From the NCBI RefSeq assembly GCF_007565055.1, contig NC_044555.1:35162611-35226610 (forward strand): a DNA stretch of 64,000 nucleotides, read 5' to 3'. This stretch comes from Rhinopithecus roxellana. Its lineage: Eukaryota; Chordata; Mammalia; Primates; Cercopithecidae. The position numbers and the translations under genes were made by a program. Numbering within the stretch: position 1 is the stretch's first letter; every line of letters starts with the position of its first letter. Below are positions 12,060 to 24,773 of this stretch, piece by piece. The notes under the pieces are model-generated. The model was not told where the DNA came from. It saw nothing but the letters and a program-made list of their open reading frames with translations, and did no database searches.

Positions 12060-12682
12060 TGTAAAATAAAGAGTATCTAAGACAAGTCTCCATCAATTTA
12101 GAAGCTTATTTTGCCAAAGTTAAGGACATGCCCATGATACAGTCTCAGGAGGTCCTGACGACGTGTGCAAAAGGTGGTTGTGCTACAACTGGTTTTATAC
12201 ATTTTAGGGAGACATAAAACATCGATCAATACATGTAAAATGTACATTGGTTTTGTCTGGAAAGGTGGGACAACTGGAAGTCTGGGCTTTCAGGTGATAG
12301 GTGGATTAAAAGATTGTCTGATTGGCAATTGGTTGAAAGAGTTATTATATGAAGACCTGGAATCAACAGAAAGGAGTGTCTGCATTATAATAAGGGGTTG
12401 TGGAGACCAAGGTTTTATCATGTAGATGAAGCCCCCAGGTAGCACACTTCAGAGAAAATAGATTGTAAATGTTTTTTTATTAGACTTAAAGAGTCTGTTC
12501 TATCATTCTTAAGGTCTTTGTTGATGTGTATGCTGGTCAACTGTGAGTCGTGTCTTATACACCTCCCTCACTTCCCATCATGACCAAAACCAGTTTATCA
12601 GGTTGATTTTGGAATGCCTTCAACTAAGAAGAGGGGTCTGTTTAGATAGTTGCGGGGCTTAGAACTTTATTTTTGGTTTACA
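12060..12682 (-). mobile_element. LTR of class-I ERV (5' LTR of the putative provirus), complete
   Basis: A complete LTR of about 623 bp, starting TGTAAA and ending TTTACA on the plus strand, so it has the TG...CA inverted ends. On the minus strand a TATAAAACC box lies at 12191-12199 and an AAATAAG polyadenylation-like signal near 12106-12112. It is colinear with 153-1100. Retroviral LTRs supply promoter and poly(A) signals; whether any activity remains is not visible. Confidence 0.7.
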
Positions 12683-12949
12683 CTTTTTCTTTTATTTTTT
12701 AATTTGTGTGAATACAGAGTAGGTATACATATATATTTATGGAGTACATGAGATGTTTTCATATAGGCATTAAATGTAAAATAAACACAGCATGAAGAAT
12801 TGGGCATCCATTTTCTCAAGCACTTATCTTTTAGGTTATAAACAATCGAATTACATCCGTGAAGTTATTTTAAACTGTACAATTAATGTATTATTGACTA
12901 TAGTCACCCTGTTGTGTTATCAAATAGTAGGTTTTATCCATTTTTTTCA

Positions 12950-13337
12950 ATTTTTTCTTTTAGACAGTTTTATTCGAAAAACAGAGCCAGCTGAGTCTCC
13001 CCCTTTCACAGACCTGGCAGTGTTGGGCTCAGGTGTGAGAGGACCAGTTTCCTGTAGAGAGAAGACAGGTTTAGGGGTTGAAGGCCAGACCCAGAGGCTA
13101 GACCACATGAGTGGCCACACTGGGGCAGAGGCCACAGTGCCCATCAGGGCCTGGGTTGCACAGCTGCACATGGGGCAGTGCACAATAAGCTGAGGCCCCT
13201 GGAGGCTCTGGGTGCCAAATCTCACCCATGGTCATGGCCAAAGCTGGAGGTGATATTCAACCAATGCCAGTGACCCCAACCACTAGTGGGATGTGTGTGT
13301 CCAACACTGCTGGACCTACCTGGGCAGAGAGACCATT
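12950..13337 (-). pseudogene. Retroposed 3' end of an unidentified mRNA
   Basis: A GC-rich block of about 390 bp sits in an AT-rich L1. On the minus strand it ends in GAATAAAACTGTC and then an A-rich tail (plus 12945-12962), which is a polyadenylation signal followed by a tail. CCATTTTTTT before and CCATTCTTTT after look like the target duplication. A 92-codon minus frame (12947-13225) shows no domain I recognise; the block may be 3'UTR. I could not name the source gene. Confidence 0.6.
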
Positions 13338-14105
13338 CTTTTATTTTTGTTTTTTGGTACTCATTAACAATTCTCACCTCCCTGCTAGCCCCCCACTACA
13401 CTTCCCAGCCTCTGGTAACCATTCTTCTACTCTCTATGTCCATGAAATCTATTTTTTTTTTTTTTAACTTTTAGATCCCACAAATAAGTAAGAACATGTG
13501 AAGTTTGTCTTTATGTGCCTGGCTTAGTTCATTAACATAATAATATTCAGTTTCATCCACGCTGTTACAAATTACATGATCTCATTATTTTTATGGCTGA
13601 ATAGTACTCCATTGTGTATATGTATCACATTTTCCTTATCCATTCATCTATTGGTGGACATTTAGGTTGCTTCCAAATCTTAGCTATTTTAAAAAGTGCT
13701 GCAACAAACATAAGAGTGCAGATGTCTCTTCAATATATATATTTATTTTTTGGGTGGGGGTATATACCCGCAGTGGGGATGTTGGATCATATGGTACCTC
13801 AAGTTTTAGTTTTGAGGACTCTCCAAACTATTCTTCATAGTGGTTGTACATTTCCATTCCAAATGTAAATGTAAATTTACATTTCCACCAATGGTGTACA
13901 AGGGTTCCCTTTTCTCCACATCCTCGTGAACATTTTCTATTGCCTGACTTTTGGATAAAAGTCATTTTATCTGGGGTAAGATGATATCCCATTGTAGTTT
14001 TCATTCACATTTTTCTGATGATCCATGATGTTGAGCACATTTTCATGTCTGTTTGCCATTTGTATGTTTTCTTTGAGAAACGTCTATTCAAATCTTTTGT
14101 ACTTT

Positions 14106-14340
14106 TTGTTTTTTGAGATAGTGTTTTACTCCTGTCTCCCATGCTGGAGTGCAATAGTATAATCTCGACTCACTGAAACCTCCACCTCCCAGGCTCAAGC
14201 AATTCTCCTGCCTCAGCCTCCTGAGTAGCTGGGACTACAGGTGTGTGCCACCATGCCTGGCTAATGTTTGTATTTTTTGTAGAGAGGGAGTCTCACTATG
14301 TTGCCCAGGCCGGACTCAAACTCCTGAGCTCAAGTGATCC
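14106..14340 (-). mobile_element. Alu, truncated, inside the old L1
   Basis: A reverse Alu lacking its 5' part. It marks the site of the missing ORF2 section. Confidence 0.85.
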
Positions 14341-16802
14341 ACCTTCTTCCTTTCCAATTTTGATGCCTTTTGTATCTTTCTCTTGTTTGATTGCTTTTAC
14401 TAGGAGTTCCAGTACTATGTTGAATAACAGTGGTGAAAATGGTATTATTGTCATATTTAGATCTTAGAGAAAAGTCTTTCAGTTTTTCTCTATTCAGTGG
14501 GATACTAGCTGTGGGTCTGTCATATATAGCTTTTATTATGTTGACATTTATTTCTTCTATTCCTAGTTTTTGAGGGTTTTTATCATGAAGGGATGTTGAA
14601 TTTTATCAATGTTTTTCAGGATCAATTAAAATGATCAGATTGTTTTTATCCTTCATTCTATTGATATAATGTATCACACTGATTGATTTGCACATATTTA
14701 ACTCTCCTTGCATCCCAGGAATAAATGATACTGGTCATGATCAATTATCTTTCTAATTTATTGTTGAAATCAGTTTGTTAATATTTTGTTGAGGATTTTT
14801 GCATTAATATTCATCAGAGATATTAGCCTGTAGTTTCCTTTTTATGATGCGTCTTCGTCTGGTTTCGGTATGAGGGTACTACTGACCTTGCAGAATGAGT
14901 TTGGAAGTATTCCCCTGTGCTCTATTTTTAAAAAACTGTTTGAGTAGTATTGGTATTAGTTTGGCATTATTGGTATTAGTTAGAAGTTTGGCAGAATTCA
15001 GCATGAAACCATTGGCTCCTGAGCTTTTCTTTAGTGAGAGACTTATTATTATGACTTCAATCTTGTTACCTGTTATTGGTCTTTCTAAGTCTTGGATTTC
15101 TACCTGTTTTATTTTTGATAGGTTGTATGTGTCTGGGAATTTGTCTATGTCTTCTAGATTTTCCAATTTATTGAAATATAGTTGTTTATAGTAGCCACTA
15201 ATTATCTTTTGAATAGCTGCAGTGTCAGTTGTTATGTCTCCTTTTTCATTTCTGATTTTATCTATTTGAATCTTCTGTTCTTCATAGTCTGGCTAAAGGC
15301 TTGTCAATTTTGTTTAACTTTTCAAAAAAATCAACCTTGTGTTTTATTTATCTTCTGTATTGTTTCTCCATTTCCATTTCATTTATTTCTGCTATGATCT
15401 TTATTATTTCTTTTCTTCTACTAAATTTGGGTTTTGTTTTTTTTTCTAGTTTTTCTAGCTCTTTAAAGTGAATTGTTAGTTTATTTGAAGTTTTTTTTAT
15501 GTGGTCACTTTTAGCTATAAACATCCCTCTGAGTATTGCTTTTGCTGTATCCCATAAATTTGGTTTTGTACTGTATCCATTATTATTAGTTTCAAAATTT
15601 TTAAAAATTTTCTTCATTAATTTTTCGTTGACCACTGGTCATTGAGGAGCATGTTGTTTAACTTCAATGTATTTGCATAGTTTCCAAAATTTTTATTGTT
15701 ATTAATTTCCAGCTTTATTCCATTGTGGACAGAGGAAATGCTTGATATTATTTCCATTTTTGAATGTTTTTATATTTGTTTTGTGACTTAACATATGGTC
15801 TATCCTTGAGAATGATCCATGTACTGAGGAAAAACTTGTGTATTCTGCAATCATTGCATGAAATATTCTGTAAATATCTATTAGATGCACTTGGTCTATA
15901 TTGCAGATTGAGGCTGATGTTTCTTTGTTTATTTTTTGGAAGATCTGCTGCTCTTATTGTATTGGGGCCTATCTCTCTCTTTAGCTCTAATAATATTAAT
16001 ACTTGCTTTATATATCTGGGAGATCCAGTGTTGGGTGCATATATATTTAAAATTGTCTTATGCTCTTGATGAATTGACCCCTTTATCATTATATAGTGAC
16101 TGCCTTTGTCTCTTCTTATAGTTTTTGTCTGGAAATCTATTTTGTCTGATATAAGTATAGATACTCCTGCTTTTTTAAAAATTTCCGTTCACATATGATA
16201 TCTTTTTCCATCCCTTTATTTTCAGTCTGTGTGCATGTTTTTAGGTGAAGTCTGTTTCTTGCAGGAAACAGGTAAATGGTTTTTTTTAAATCCATTCTGT
16301 CAGTCTATGTCTTTTGATTGGTGAGTTTAGTTTGTTTACATTCAATGTTATTATTAATATGTAGGAACTTACTCCTGCCATTTTGTTATTTGTTCTCTGG
16401 TTGTTTTCTAGTCTCTTATTTTTTTTCTTCCTATCTTCATTTAGTGAAGGTGATTTTCTCTGGTGATATTATTTAGTTTCTTGCTTTTAATTTTTTGTAT
16501 TTTTTTTGTGTGTTTCTTGGTTTGAGCTTCTGATGAGTCTTGGGAATACTATCTTGCTACCCATTATTTTAACCTGATAGCAACTTGATACTATTTACAT
16601 GAACAAACAAACAAGCAAAAACAAAATAAAAACTCTCCTTAACTTTGTCCCCTGCTTTTTAACTTTTTTGTTGTTTCTATTTATATCTTATTGTACTGTC
16701 TCAGGTTTCAAAAGTTGTAGTTATTATTTTTTTTACTGGTTTATTGTTTAGTCTTTCTAGTTAGGGTAAGAGTGGTTTACATACCACAGTTACAGTGTTG
16801 TC

Positions 16803-19075
16803 ATGTGATGTTGGGTTTTCTGTTCCTGCTTTAGTTTGTTGAGGATAATGGCTTCCAACTACATCCATGTTTCTGCAAACGACATGATATCATTTCTTTT
16901 TATAAAACTATTTCACAGTGTATATGTACCACATTTTCTTTATCTAGTCTATCATTGATGGGCATTTAAGTTGATTCCATGTCTTTGCTGTTGTGAATAG
17001 TGCTGCAATGAACATATGTGTGCATGTATCTTTATAATAGAATTATTTATATTCCTTTGGGTATATACTCAGTAATGAGATTGCTGGGTCAAATGGTATT
17101 TCTGCCTCTAGGTCTTTGAGGAATCGCCACACTGTCTTCCAACTGACATGAGATAGTATCTCATTGTGGTTTTGATTTGCATTTCTCTAATGATCAGTGA
17201 TGTTGAGTTTTTTGTCATATGCCTGTTAGCCACATAAATGTCTGCTTTTGAGAAGTGTCAGTTCATTTCCTTTGTCCACTTTTTAATGGGGTTGTTTTCT
17301 TTCTTGTAAATTTTTTTATGCTCTTTGTAGACCTTTGTCAGATGGATAGATTGCAAAAATTTTCTCCCATTCTGTAGGTTATCTCTTCACTCTGATGATA
17401 GTTTCTTTTATTGTGCAAGAGATTTTTAGTTTAATTAGATCCCATTTGTCAATTTTTGCTGTTGTTGCAATTGCTTTTGGCATTTTTGTTTTAGAATCTT
17501 TGTTAGTGCAATAGCATTGCCTAGATTTTCTTCTTTATATATGTGGGAGTTTTGGTTATTGCATTTAAGTCTTTCTTTAAACTATCTACAGTTAATTTTT
17601 GTATAAGGTATAAGAAAGAGGTCCAGTTTCAATTTTCTGCGTATGGCTAGCCAGTTCTTCCAGCATCAATTATTAAATAAGGAGTCCTTTCCCCATTGCT
17701 TGTTTATGTAAGGTTTGTCAAAGATCAGATGGTTGTAGGTTTGTGGTATTATTTCTAAGTTCTCTATTCTCTACCATTAGTCTATGTGTCTGTTCCTGTA
17801 CTAGTACCATGCTGTTTTGGTTACTGCAGCCTTGTAGTATAGTTTTAAGTCAGGTAGCATGCTTCCTTCAGCTTTCTTTTCTTTTTTTTTTTTTTTTGTT
17901 TAGAATCATCTTGACTATTTGGGTTTTTTTTTTGGTTCAATATGAATTTTAAAGTAGTTTTTTTTTTCTAATTTTGTGAAGAATGTCAATGGTAGTTTTA
18001 TGGAACTCTTCAATTAATAACATTGAATCTATAAATTGCTTTGGGCAGTCTTACCATTTTCATGATACTGATTCTTATCCATGAGCATGAAATGTATTTC
18101 CAGTTGTTTGTGTCCTCTCTAATTTTTTTGAGCAGTAGTTTTTGGTTCTCCTTGAAGAGGTCCTTTACTTTCCTTGTTAGCTGTATTCCTAGGTATTTTG
18201 TTGTTTTTGTAGCAATTATGAATGAAAGTTCATTTGTGATTTGGCTCTCTGCTTGCCTGCTGTTAGTGTATAGGAATGCTAGTGAATATTGAACAATGAT
18301 TTTGTAACCTGAGACTTTGCTGAAGTTGCTTATCAGCTTAAGAAGCTTTTGGGCTGAGACAACGGGGTTTTCTAGATATAGAATCATGGCATCTGCAAAC
18401 AAAGATAGTTTGGCTTTCTCTTTTCCTATTTGAATACCCTTTATTTCTTTCTGTTGCCTGATTTCCCTCGCCAGAACTCCCAATACTATGTTGAATAGGA
18501 GTGGTGAGAGACGACATTCTTGTCTTTTGCCAGTTTTCAAGGGGAATGCTTCTACCTTTTGCCTATTCAGTATGATATTGACTGTAGGTTTGACATATAT
18601 AGCTCTTATTATTTTTAGGCATGTTCCTTCAATATGTGGTTTATTGAGAGGTTTTAACATGAAGGGATGTTGAATTTTATTGAAGGCCTTTCTTCATCTA
18701 TTGAGATAATCATGTGGTTTTTGTCTTTAGTTCTGTTTATGTGATGAATCACATTTATTGACTTGCATATGTTGTACCAACCTTGCATCCCAGGAATGAA
18801 GCCAACTTGATTGTGGTTGATAAGCTTTTTGATGTGCTGCTGTATTTGATTTACCAGTATTTTACTGACAATTTTTGCATCAATGTTCATCAAAGATATT
18901 GGCCTGAAGTTTTGTTTTTTGTTGTTGTTGTATCTCTGCCAGTTTTTGGTATCAGGATGATGCTGGTCTCATAGAATGAGTTAGGGAGGAGTTCCTCCTT
19001 TTCAATGTTTTTGAATAGTTTCAGTAGAAATGGTACCAGCTATTCTTTGTACCTCTGGTAGAATTCAGCTGTGTG
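16803..19075 (-). mobile_element. L1P fragment, minus strand, lacking both ends
   Basis: The ORF2 C-terminal half to reverse transcriptase is readable on the minus strand. 18010-18660 (216 codons) covers the catalytic palm, with FADA in place of the usual FADD, and 18654-18893 continues upstream. There is no T-tract or 3'UTR at 16803 and no 5'UTR at 19075, so it was cut at both sides. Its left edge abuts the older L1 in the same orientation, which suggests an unequal-recombination deletion between L1s. Confidence 0.85.
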
Positions 19076-19128
19076 ATTCACAAAATGTAGAAAATGTAAA
19101 GCTAGATGTGATGCTAGAAATGATCTAA

Positions 19129-19442
19129 TTGGAGGAGTACAGTGGCTCACACCTGTAATCCTAGCACTTTGGGAGGCCAAGGCGGGTGGACTACTTGAAG
19201 TCAGGAGTTTGAGACCAACATGGCCAACATGGCGAAACCCCATCTCTACTAAAAGTGCAAAAATTAGCCCAGCATGGTGGCACATGCCTGTATTCCCAGC
19301 TACTCAAGAAGCTGAGGCAGGAGAATCACTTGAACTCAGGAATTGGAGGTTGCAATGAGCCGAGATTACACCATTGCACTCCTGCCTTGGTGACAGAGTG
19401 AGACTCTGTCTCAAAAAACAAACCACAAACAAGTAAAAAAAC
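19129..19442 (+). mobile_element. Alu (plus strand)
   Basis: A full Alu with an A-rich tail. AAATGATCTAA (19118-19128) and AAATGACCTAA (19443-19453) form the target duplication with one mismatch. Confidence 0.9.
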
Positions 19443-19454
19443 AAATGACCTAAT

Positions 19455-19560
19455 CAAAACCCCTCACATTTTACAGATGAAGATGAGGTCAAAATTCTTA
19501 AGTGCTCAAAATCACACATGTAATTATTAACAGTGGCAGAACCTACACAAACCAGCTGTC
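19455..19560 (-). repeat. MIR fragment
   Basis: CATTTTACAGATGAAGATGA, then CACAC and GTGGCAGAACC, follow the reverse MIR core. The copy is diverged. Confidence 0.6.
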
Positions 19561-20279
19561 TTGGCTATGCAAAGTTAATTCAATGAATACTTTTTTTTAC
19601 TTTTGTCAGTAATTACTGATTTTATAGATCTTGCTCTAAACATAATTAAATACTATACTCTGAAGCAATAGAAATATAGATTATAAACTTCTGAACAGCA
19701 ATGACCGATACTAATCTGTTCTATATGGTAATATTTTAAGCATGTAGAATAACTCAGAGGTGCACAACAATATTTCATGAAGACAGTATTGTGATTACAA
19801 GTTTTTCTAAAAAAATTATATTATTTATGGTAAGGTAATATTTTATCAGCCATTTTAGAGACACATATTTGCATAAGAACTCCCGTGTTTTAAAAAATTT
19901 TTGTTAGTATAAAATAATACAGTTTTGTGAGTATATTTAAAATGCTTGAAAGCATGCACAGGTAGCTATACAGTAAGAATATTTGAGGTATAGTAGGGAA
20001 TGAGGAAAGAAAACTTTTACTTTTCAATTTTAATATTCTGAACTTTTAAATATATTTTTAACAGTAAGCATGTTTGTCCTTTTAATATAAAAATAAGTAT
20101 TTCAACACTATCACAAAAATAGAAAAATCTCACCACTCAGAAAGAAGCACTCTTAGTATTTTGTCACATTTCTTTCCCACCTGACATTATGCCTTATTTG
20201 TTTCCAAAATTGTCTGATTTCTGCTTTCATTTCATTTGACAGTATGGCATAAATGTTTACTTATGTCATTAAAAACTGT
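19561..20279. other. AT-rich unique sequence
   Basis: No repeat, exon or RNA gene is recognised here. Confidence 0.5.
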
Positions 20280-20288
20280 TCATTAATT

Positions 20289-20561
20289 TTTTTTTTTTTT
20301 TTTTTCTTTTGAGACGGAGTCTCGCTCTGTCGCCCAGGCTGGAGTGCAGTGGCCAGATCTCAGCTCACTGCAAGCTCCGCCTCCCGGGTTCATGCCATGC
20401 TCCTGCCTCAGCCGCCCGCCCGGCTAGTTTTTTGTATTTTTTTAGTAGAGACAGGGTTTCACCGTGTCAGCCAGAATGGTCTCGATCTCCTGACCTCATG
20501 ATCCGCCCGCCTCAGCCTCCCAAAGTGCTGGGATTACAGGCGTGAGCCACCGCGCCCGGCC
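20289..20561 (-). mobile_element. AluY with internal deletion
   Basis: A young reverse Alu. The segment between CCTGCCTCAGCC and GCCCGGCTAG is missing about 30 bases. TCATTAATTTT at 20280-20290 and 20562-20572 is the target duplication. Confidence 0.9.
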
Positions 20562-20772
20562 TCATTAATTTTTTTAATAGCTGTGAAAAACTACATTGTT
20601 TGGACATACTGTAATTACTTTAGCTTAATATTCTATGTTGGTTTATTTCCCTTTATTATAATAACTAAAGCACTATTAGACATAATCATGCATTAATATT
20701 TGTCTGTATTTTGGATTAGAACCTTAGGATCGTTCCATAAAACTTAAATTACTGGGTTAAATAATATGAACT

Positions 20773-21065
20773 TTTTTTTTTTTTTGAGATGGAGTCTCGC
20801 TCTGTTGACCAGGCTGGAGTGCAGTGGTGTGATGTTGGCTCTCTGCAACCTCTGCCTTCCAGGTTCAAGTGATTCCCCTGCCTCAGCCTCCCAAGAAGCT
20901 GAGACTACAGGTGCGCCACCACGCCTGGCTAGTTTTTGTATTTTTTAGTAGAGATGGTATTTCTTCATGTTGGGCATGCTGGTCTTGAACTCCTGACCTC
21001 AATTGATTCACCCACTTTGGCCTCCCAAAGTCCTGGGATTACAGGTGTGAGCCACCGTGCGTGGC
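20773..21065 (-). mobile_element. Alu (minus strand)
   Basis: A full reverse Alu. TAATATGAAC precedes the T-tract and recurs at 21066-21075. Confidence 0.9.
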
Positions 21066-21150
21066 CTAATATGAACATTTTTAAAAGCTCTCCAAAAGTA
21101 ATACCAAATTACTTTTCAGAAATATACTAATTTATACTCCCACTAATTTT

Positions 21151-21297
21151 TTTCAGAGACAAGATCTTACTATGTTGCCCAGGCTGGAGTGGAGTGGCTA
21201 TTCACACACAAGATCACAGCATATTGCATCCCTGAATTCCTAGGCTCAAGTAATCCTCCTGCTCCAGTAGCTGGAACTACAAGGTATGCCACTGTGT
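21151..21297 (-). mobile_element. Free Alu-like monomer (FLAM/FRAM type)
   Basis: A single-arm Alu-like unit in reverse orientation, bounded by TCCCACTAATTTT at 21138-21150 and 21298-21310. Confidence 0.75.
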
Positions 21298-21310
21298 CCC
21301 ACTAATTTTA

Positions 21311-22240
21311 TTATTTCTTCCAGTAGTGTGTGAAAGTGCTTTATCACGAAACCATCATACATATGTTTCTAACAGATTAGGTAAAATCGTTATTGTCTAT
21401 TTTTAGTTGAAGTTCTTTGATTTGGTGAAATTAAACATGTTACTTTTTCATTAGCCATTTATATTTTATCTCCTGTGAATCATCTAATTACTTATGTCCT
21501 TTATTCATTTATATACTGGAGTTTTTGTATTTTTCTTATCAATTTGTATGAACTATTTATATATTAAAACTGTAGCCACCTTTCTGTAATATTTGTTGCA
21601 GGTAATTTTTCCAATTTTGTTCTTTTTAAAATTTGATTTATGTTGTTAATGATGAAGAGTTTATAAAATTCGATCCTATCTATTGTTTTATTTTATAATT
21701 TATTTCCCATTGTTCCTAAACTTAGAAAGTGATCCCTCATCCTGAAATTTATTACATAATCAACCTTTTTTCTACTATTTTAAATTTTTATAATTTGATT
21801 TTTTGTATTAAGAAAATTTAACTACTTTTTATCCAGCTGGAATTTATATGATATGAGAGGATTGTTTATGAAATAGCCAATCAGTTGTTCCAACATTATT
21901 TATTAAATATCTTTACTTTCACAATTGTTGCATTATACTCTCTTTGCCATCTATTAAAGTGTTATACTAAGGTCTGTTTCTTCACTGTCTATTCTGTTCC
22001 ATTGATCTGGTGCCAATATTATTTTAATTTAATCATTGTAGGTTACATTAAATTTTAATATCTGACAAGGCTAGCTTTCACACATAAGATTTTTTTCTCT
22101 TTTTCATTTTTAAGCCATTATCTTCTATTTGTTTTTTCAGAGAAACTTTAGAAAAATTTTGTCATGTTTTTCTTCTCCACTCTCATATTTTACATTGAGG
22201 GTATTGACTGCAATTGTTGTGCTGTGTATGTTATGTTTCT
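21311..22240. other. AT-rich unique or very old L1-like sequence
   Basis: Phrases such as the CCATTGATCTGGTGCCAATA stretch near 22000 recall old minus-strand L1 ORF2, but divergence is too high to set limits. There is no gene. Confidence 0.4.
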
Positions 22241-22242
22241 TT

Positions 22243-22372
22243 CTTTTTTCTTTACAGATGGGGTCTTGCTGTGTTGCCCAGGCTCATTTCAAATTCCTGG
22301 CCTCAAGTGATCCTCCCACCTCGGCCTCTCAAAGTGCGGGGATTACAGGCATGAGCCACTGCACTCAACCTG
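22243..22372 (-). mobile_element. Alu right-arm fragment
   Basis: A partial reverse Alu of about 130 bp ending GCCACTGCACTCAACC. Confidence 0.8.
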
Positions 22373-23954
22373 TCATGTTTCTATTTATTTATTTATTTAA
22401 CTTTTATACTACTTAGTGACTACTGTCATGTTTCCTTTTTTAAAAAATTGTTATTTTAAGTTTAGGGGTACATGTGCAGTTGTGTTATATAGGTAAACTT
22501 GTGTCATAGGGATTTATTGTACAGATTATTTCATCACCCAGGTATTAAGCCTAGTATCCATTAGTTATTTTTTTCTGATCCTCTCCCTCTTTCCACCTTC
22601 CACCCTCCAATAGGCCCTAGCATTTGTTGTTCCCCTCTATGTGTCCATGAGTTCTCATCATTTAACTCCCATTCATAAGTGAGAACATGCGGTATTTGGA
22701 TTTCTCTTCCTGCATTAGTTTGTTAAGGAAAATGGCTTCCAGCTTCATCCATATTCTTGCAAAGGACATGATCTTGTTCTCTTTTATGGCTGCATAGTAT
22801 TCCATGGTATGTATCTACCACATTTTCTTTATCCAGTCTACTATTGATGAGCATTTAGGTTGATTCACTCTCTTTGCTATTGTGAATAGTGCTTCAATAA
22901 ACATACATGTATATGTGTCTTTATGATAGAACAATTTATATTCTTTTGGGTATATTTGCTGTAAGGATTGCTGGGCCAAATGTTATTTCTGTATTTAGAT
23001 CTTTGAGTAATTGCCATACTGCTTTCCACAATGGCTGAACTAATTTTTATTCCCACCAACAGTATATAAACATTCCTTTTTCTCTGCAAGCTCTCCCACA
23101 CCAGTTATTTTTCAGTAATAGCCATTCTGTCTGGTGCAAGATGGTATCACATTGTGGTTTTGATTTGCATTTCTCTAATTGTCAGTGATATTGAGCTTTT
23201 CTTCATTTGCCTGTTGGCCACATGTCTGTATTCTTTTGAAAAGTGCCTATTCTTGTCCTTTGCTTAGTTTTCAATGTTTTTTGTCTTGTAATTTTGTTTA
23301 AGTTCCCTATAGATGCTGGGTACTAGACCTTTGTTGGATGCATATTTGCAAAAATTTTCTTCCATTCTGTAGGTTGTCTCTTTATTCTGTTGATAAATAG
23401 AATATTTTCATTTCTTTTGCTGTGCAGAGCTCTTTAGTTTAATTGGTTCTCATTTGTCAATTTTTGCTTTTGTTGCAATTGCTTTTGGCATCCTCATCAC
23501 CAAATATTTGCCCATTCCTATGTCTAGCATGTTATTGCCTAGGTTGTCTTCCAGGGTTTTCACAGTTTTGGGTTTTACATTTAAGTCAAGGAAGGGGTCC
23601 AGTTTCAGTCATCTACATATGACTAGACAGTTATCTCAGCATCATCTATTGAATAGGGAGTTATATCTTGGTTTTTCCTGTTCTTGTTAGCTTTGTCAAA
23701 GATCAGATAATTGTGGGTGTGTGTCATTACTTTTGGGCTCTCTATTCTGTTCCATTCATCTATGTGTCTGTTCTTGCACCAGTACCATACTGTTTTGATT
23801 ACTGTAACCCTGTAATATAAAGTTGTGTAACATGATGCCTCCAGCTTTGTTCTTTTTGGTTAGAATTGCCTTGGATGTTTGGGCTCTTTTTTGGTTCCAT
23901 ATGAATTAAAAAAATTTTTTCTAGTTCTGTGAAGAATATCATTGGTGGTTTAAG

Positions 23955-24276
23955 AACTTGGCCAGACATGGTGGCTCACGCCTGTAAACCCAGCACTTTG
24001 GTAGGTCAAGGCAGGCGGATCACCTGAAGTCAGGAGTTTGAGACCAGCCTGACTAACATGGAGAAACCCCATCTCTACTAAAAATATAAAAATTAGCCAG
24101 GGGGTGGTGGCACATGCCCGTAATCCCAGCTACTCGAGAGGCTGAAGCAGGAGAATCGCTAGAACCTGGGAGGCAGAGGTTGCAGTGAGCCGAGATTGCA
24201 TCATTGCACTCCAGCCTGGGCAACAAGAGCAAAACTCCATAAAAAAAAAAAAGAAAAAAAAGAAAAAAAAAACTTC
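23955..24276 (+). mobile_element. Alu (plus strand) at the L1 deletion point
   Basis: A full Alu starting GGCCAGACATGGTGGCTC with an A/G-rich tail. It occupies the junction where L1 ORF2 sequence is missing. Confidence 0.9.
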
Positions 24277-24327
24277 TTGATTGCTGACCTAATTTTATTC
24301 TTTACTCAAAAGTCATTCAGTGTTTTA

Positions 24328-24773
24328 TTCACAATAGCAAAGACTTGGAACCAAGCCAAATGTCCATCAATGATAGACTGGGTTAAGAAAATGTGGCACA
24401 TATACACCATGGAATACTAAGCAGCCATAAAAAAGGATGAGTTCATGTTCTTTGTAGGGACACGGATGAAGCTGGAAACCATCATTCTCAGCAAACTATT
24501 GCAAGGACAAAAAAACAAACACCGCACGTTCTCACTCATAGGTGGGAATTGAACAATGAGAACACTTAACACAGGAAGGGGAACATCACACACCGGGGCC
24601 TGTCGTGGGGTGGAGGGAGGCGGGAGGGATAGCATTGGGAGATATACATAATGTAAATGATGAGTTAATGGGTGCAGCACACCAACATTTCACATGTATA
24701 CATATGGAACAAACCTGCACGTTGTGCACATGTACCCTAGAACTTAAAGTATAATAAAAACAAACAAACAAAC
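24328..24773 (+). mobile_element. Nested L1PA 3' end
   Basis: The last ORF2 codons, 3'UTR and an (AAAC)n tail in plus orientation lie within the minus-strand L1. AAAAGTCATTCAGTGTTTTA at 24308-24327 and AAAAGTCATTCAATGTTTTA at 24774-24793 form a 20-bp duplication with one mismatch. Confidence 0.92.

Larger units (their letters stand above)
12690..16802 (-). mobile_element. Old L1 (L1MA/L1PB age), minus strand, interrupted
   Basis: Reading right to left on the minus strand, this has an upstream non-coding/ORF1 part (about 16150-16800), endonuclease and reverse-transcriptase portions of ORF2 (about 14345-16100), and the ORF2 end and 3'UTR (12690-14100). Roughly 1.7 kb of ORF2 is missing where an Alu sits (14106-14340). 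A retroposed mRNA tail interrupts the 3'UTR at 12950-13337. Frames are short, e.g. 14879-15166 and 15748-16089, so it is dead. Confidence 0.85.

Noticed and set aside
13867..13884. Perfect 18-bp palindrome AAATGTAAATTTACATTT
   Set aside because: It arises from a small repeat of AAATGTAAAT in L1 3' coding sequence and is not independent structure.
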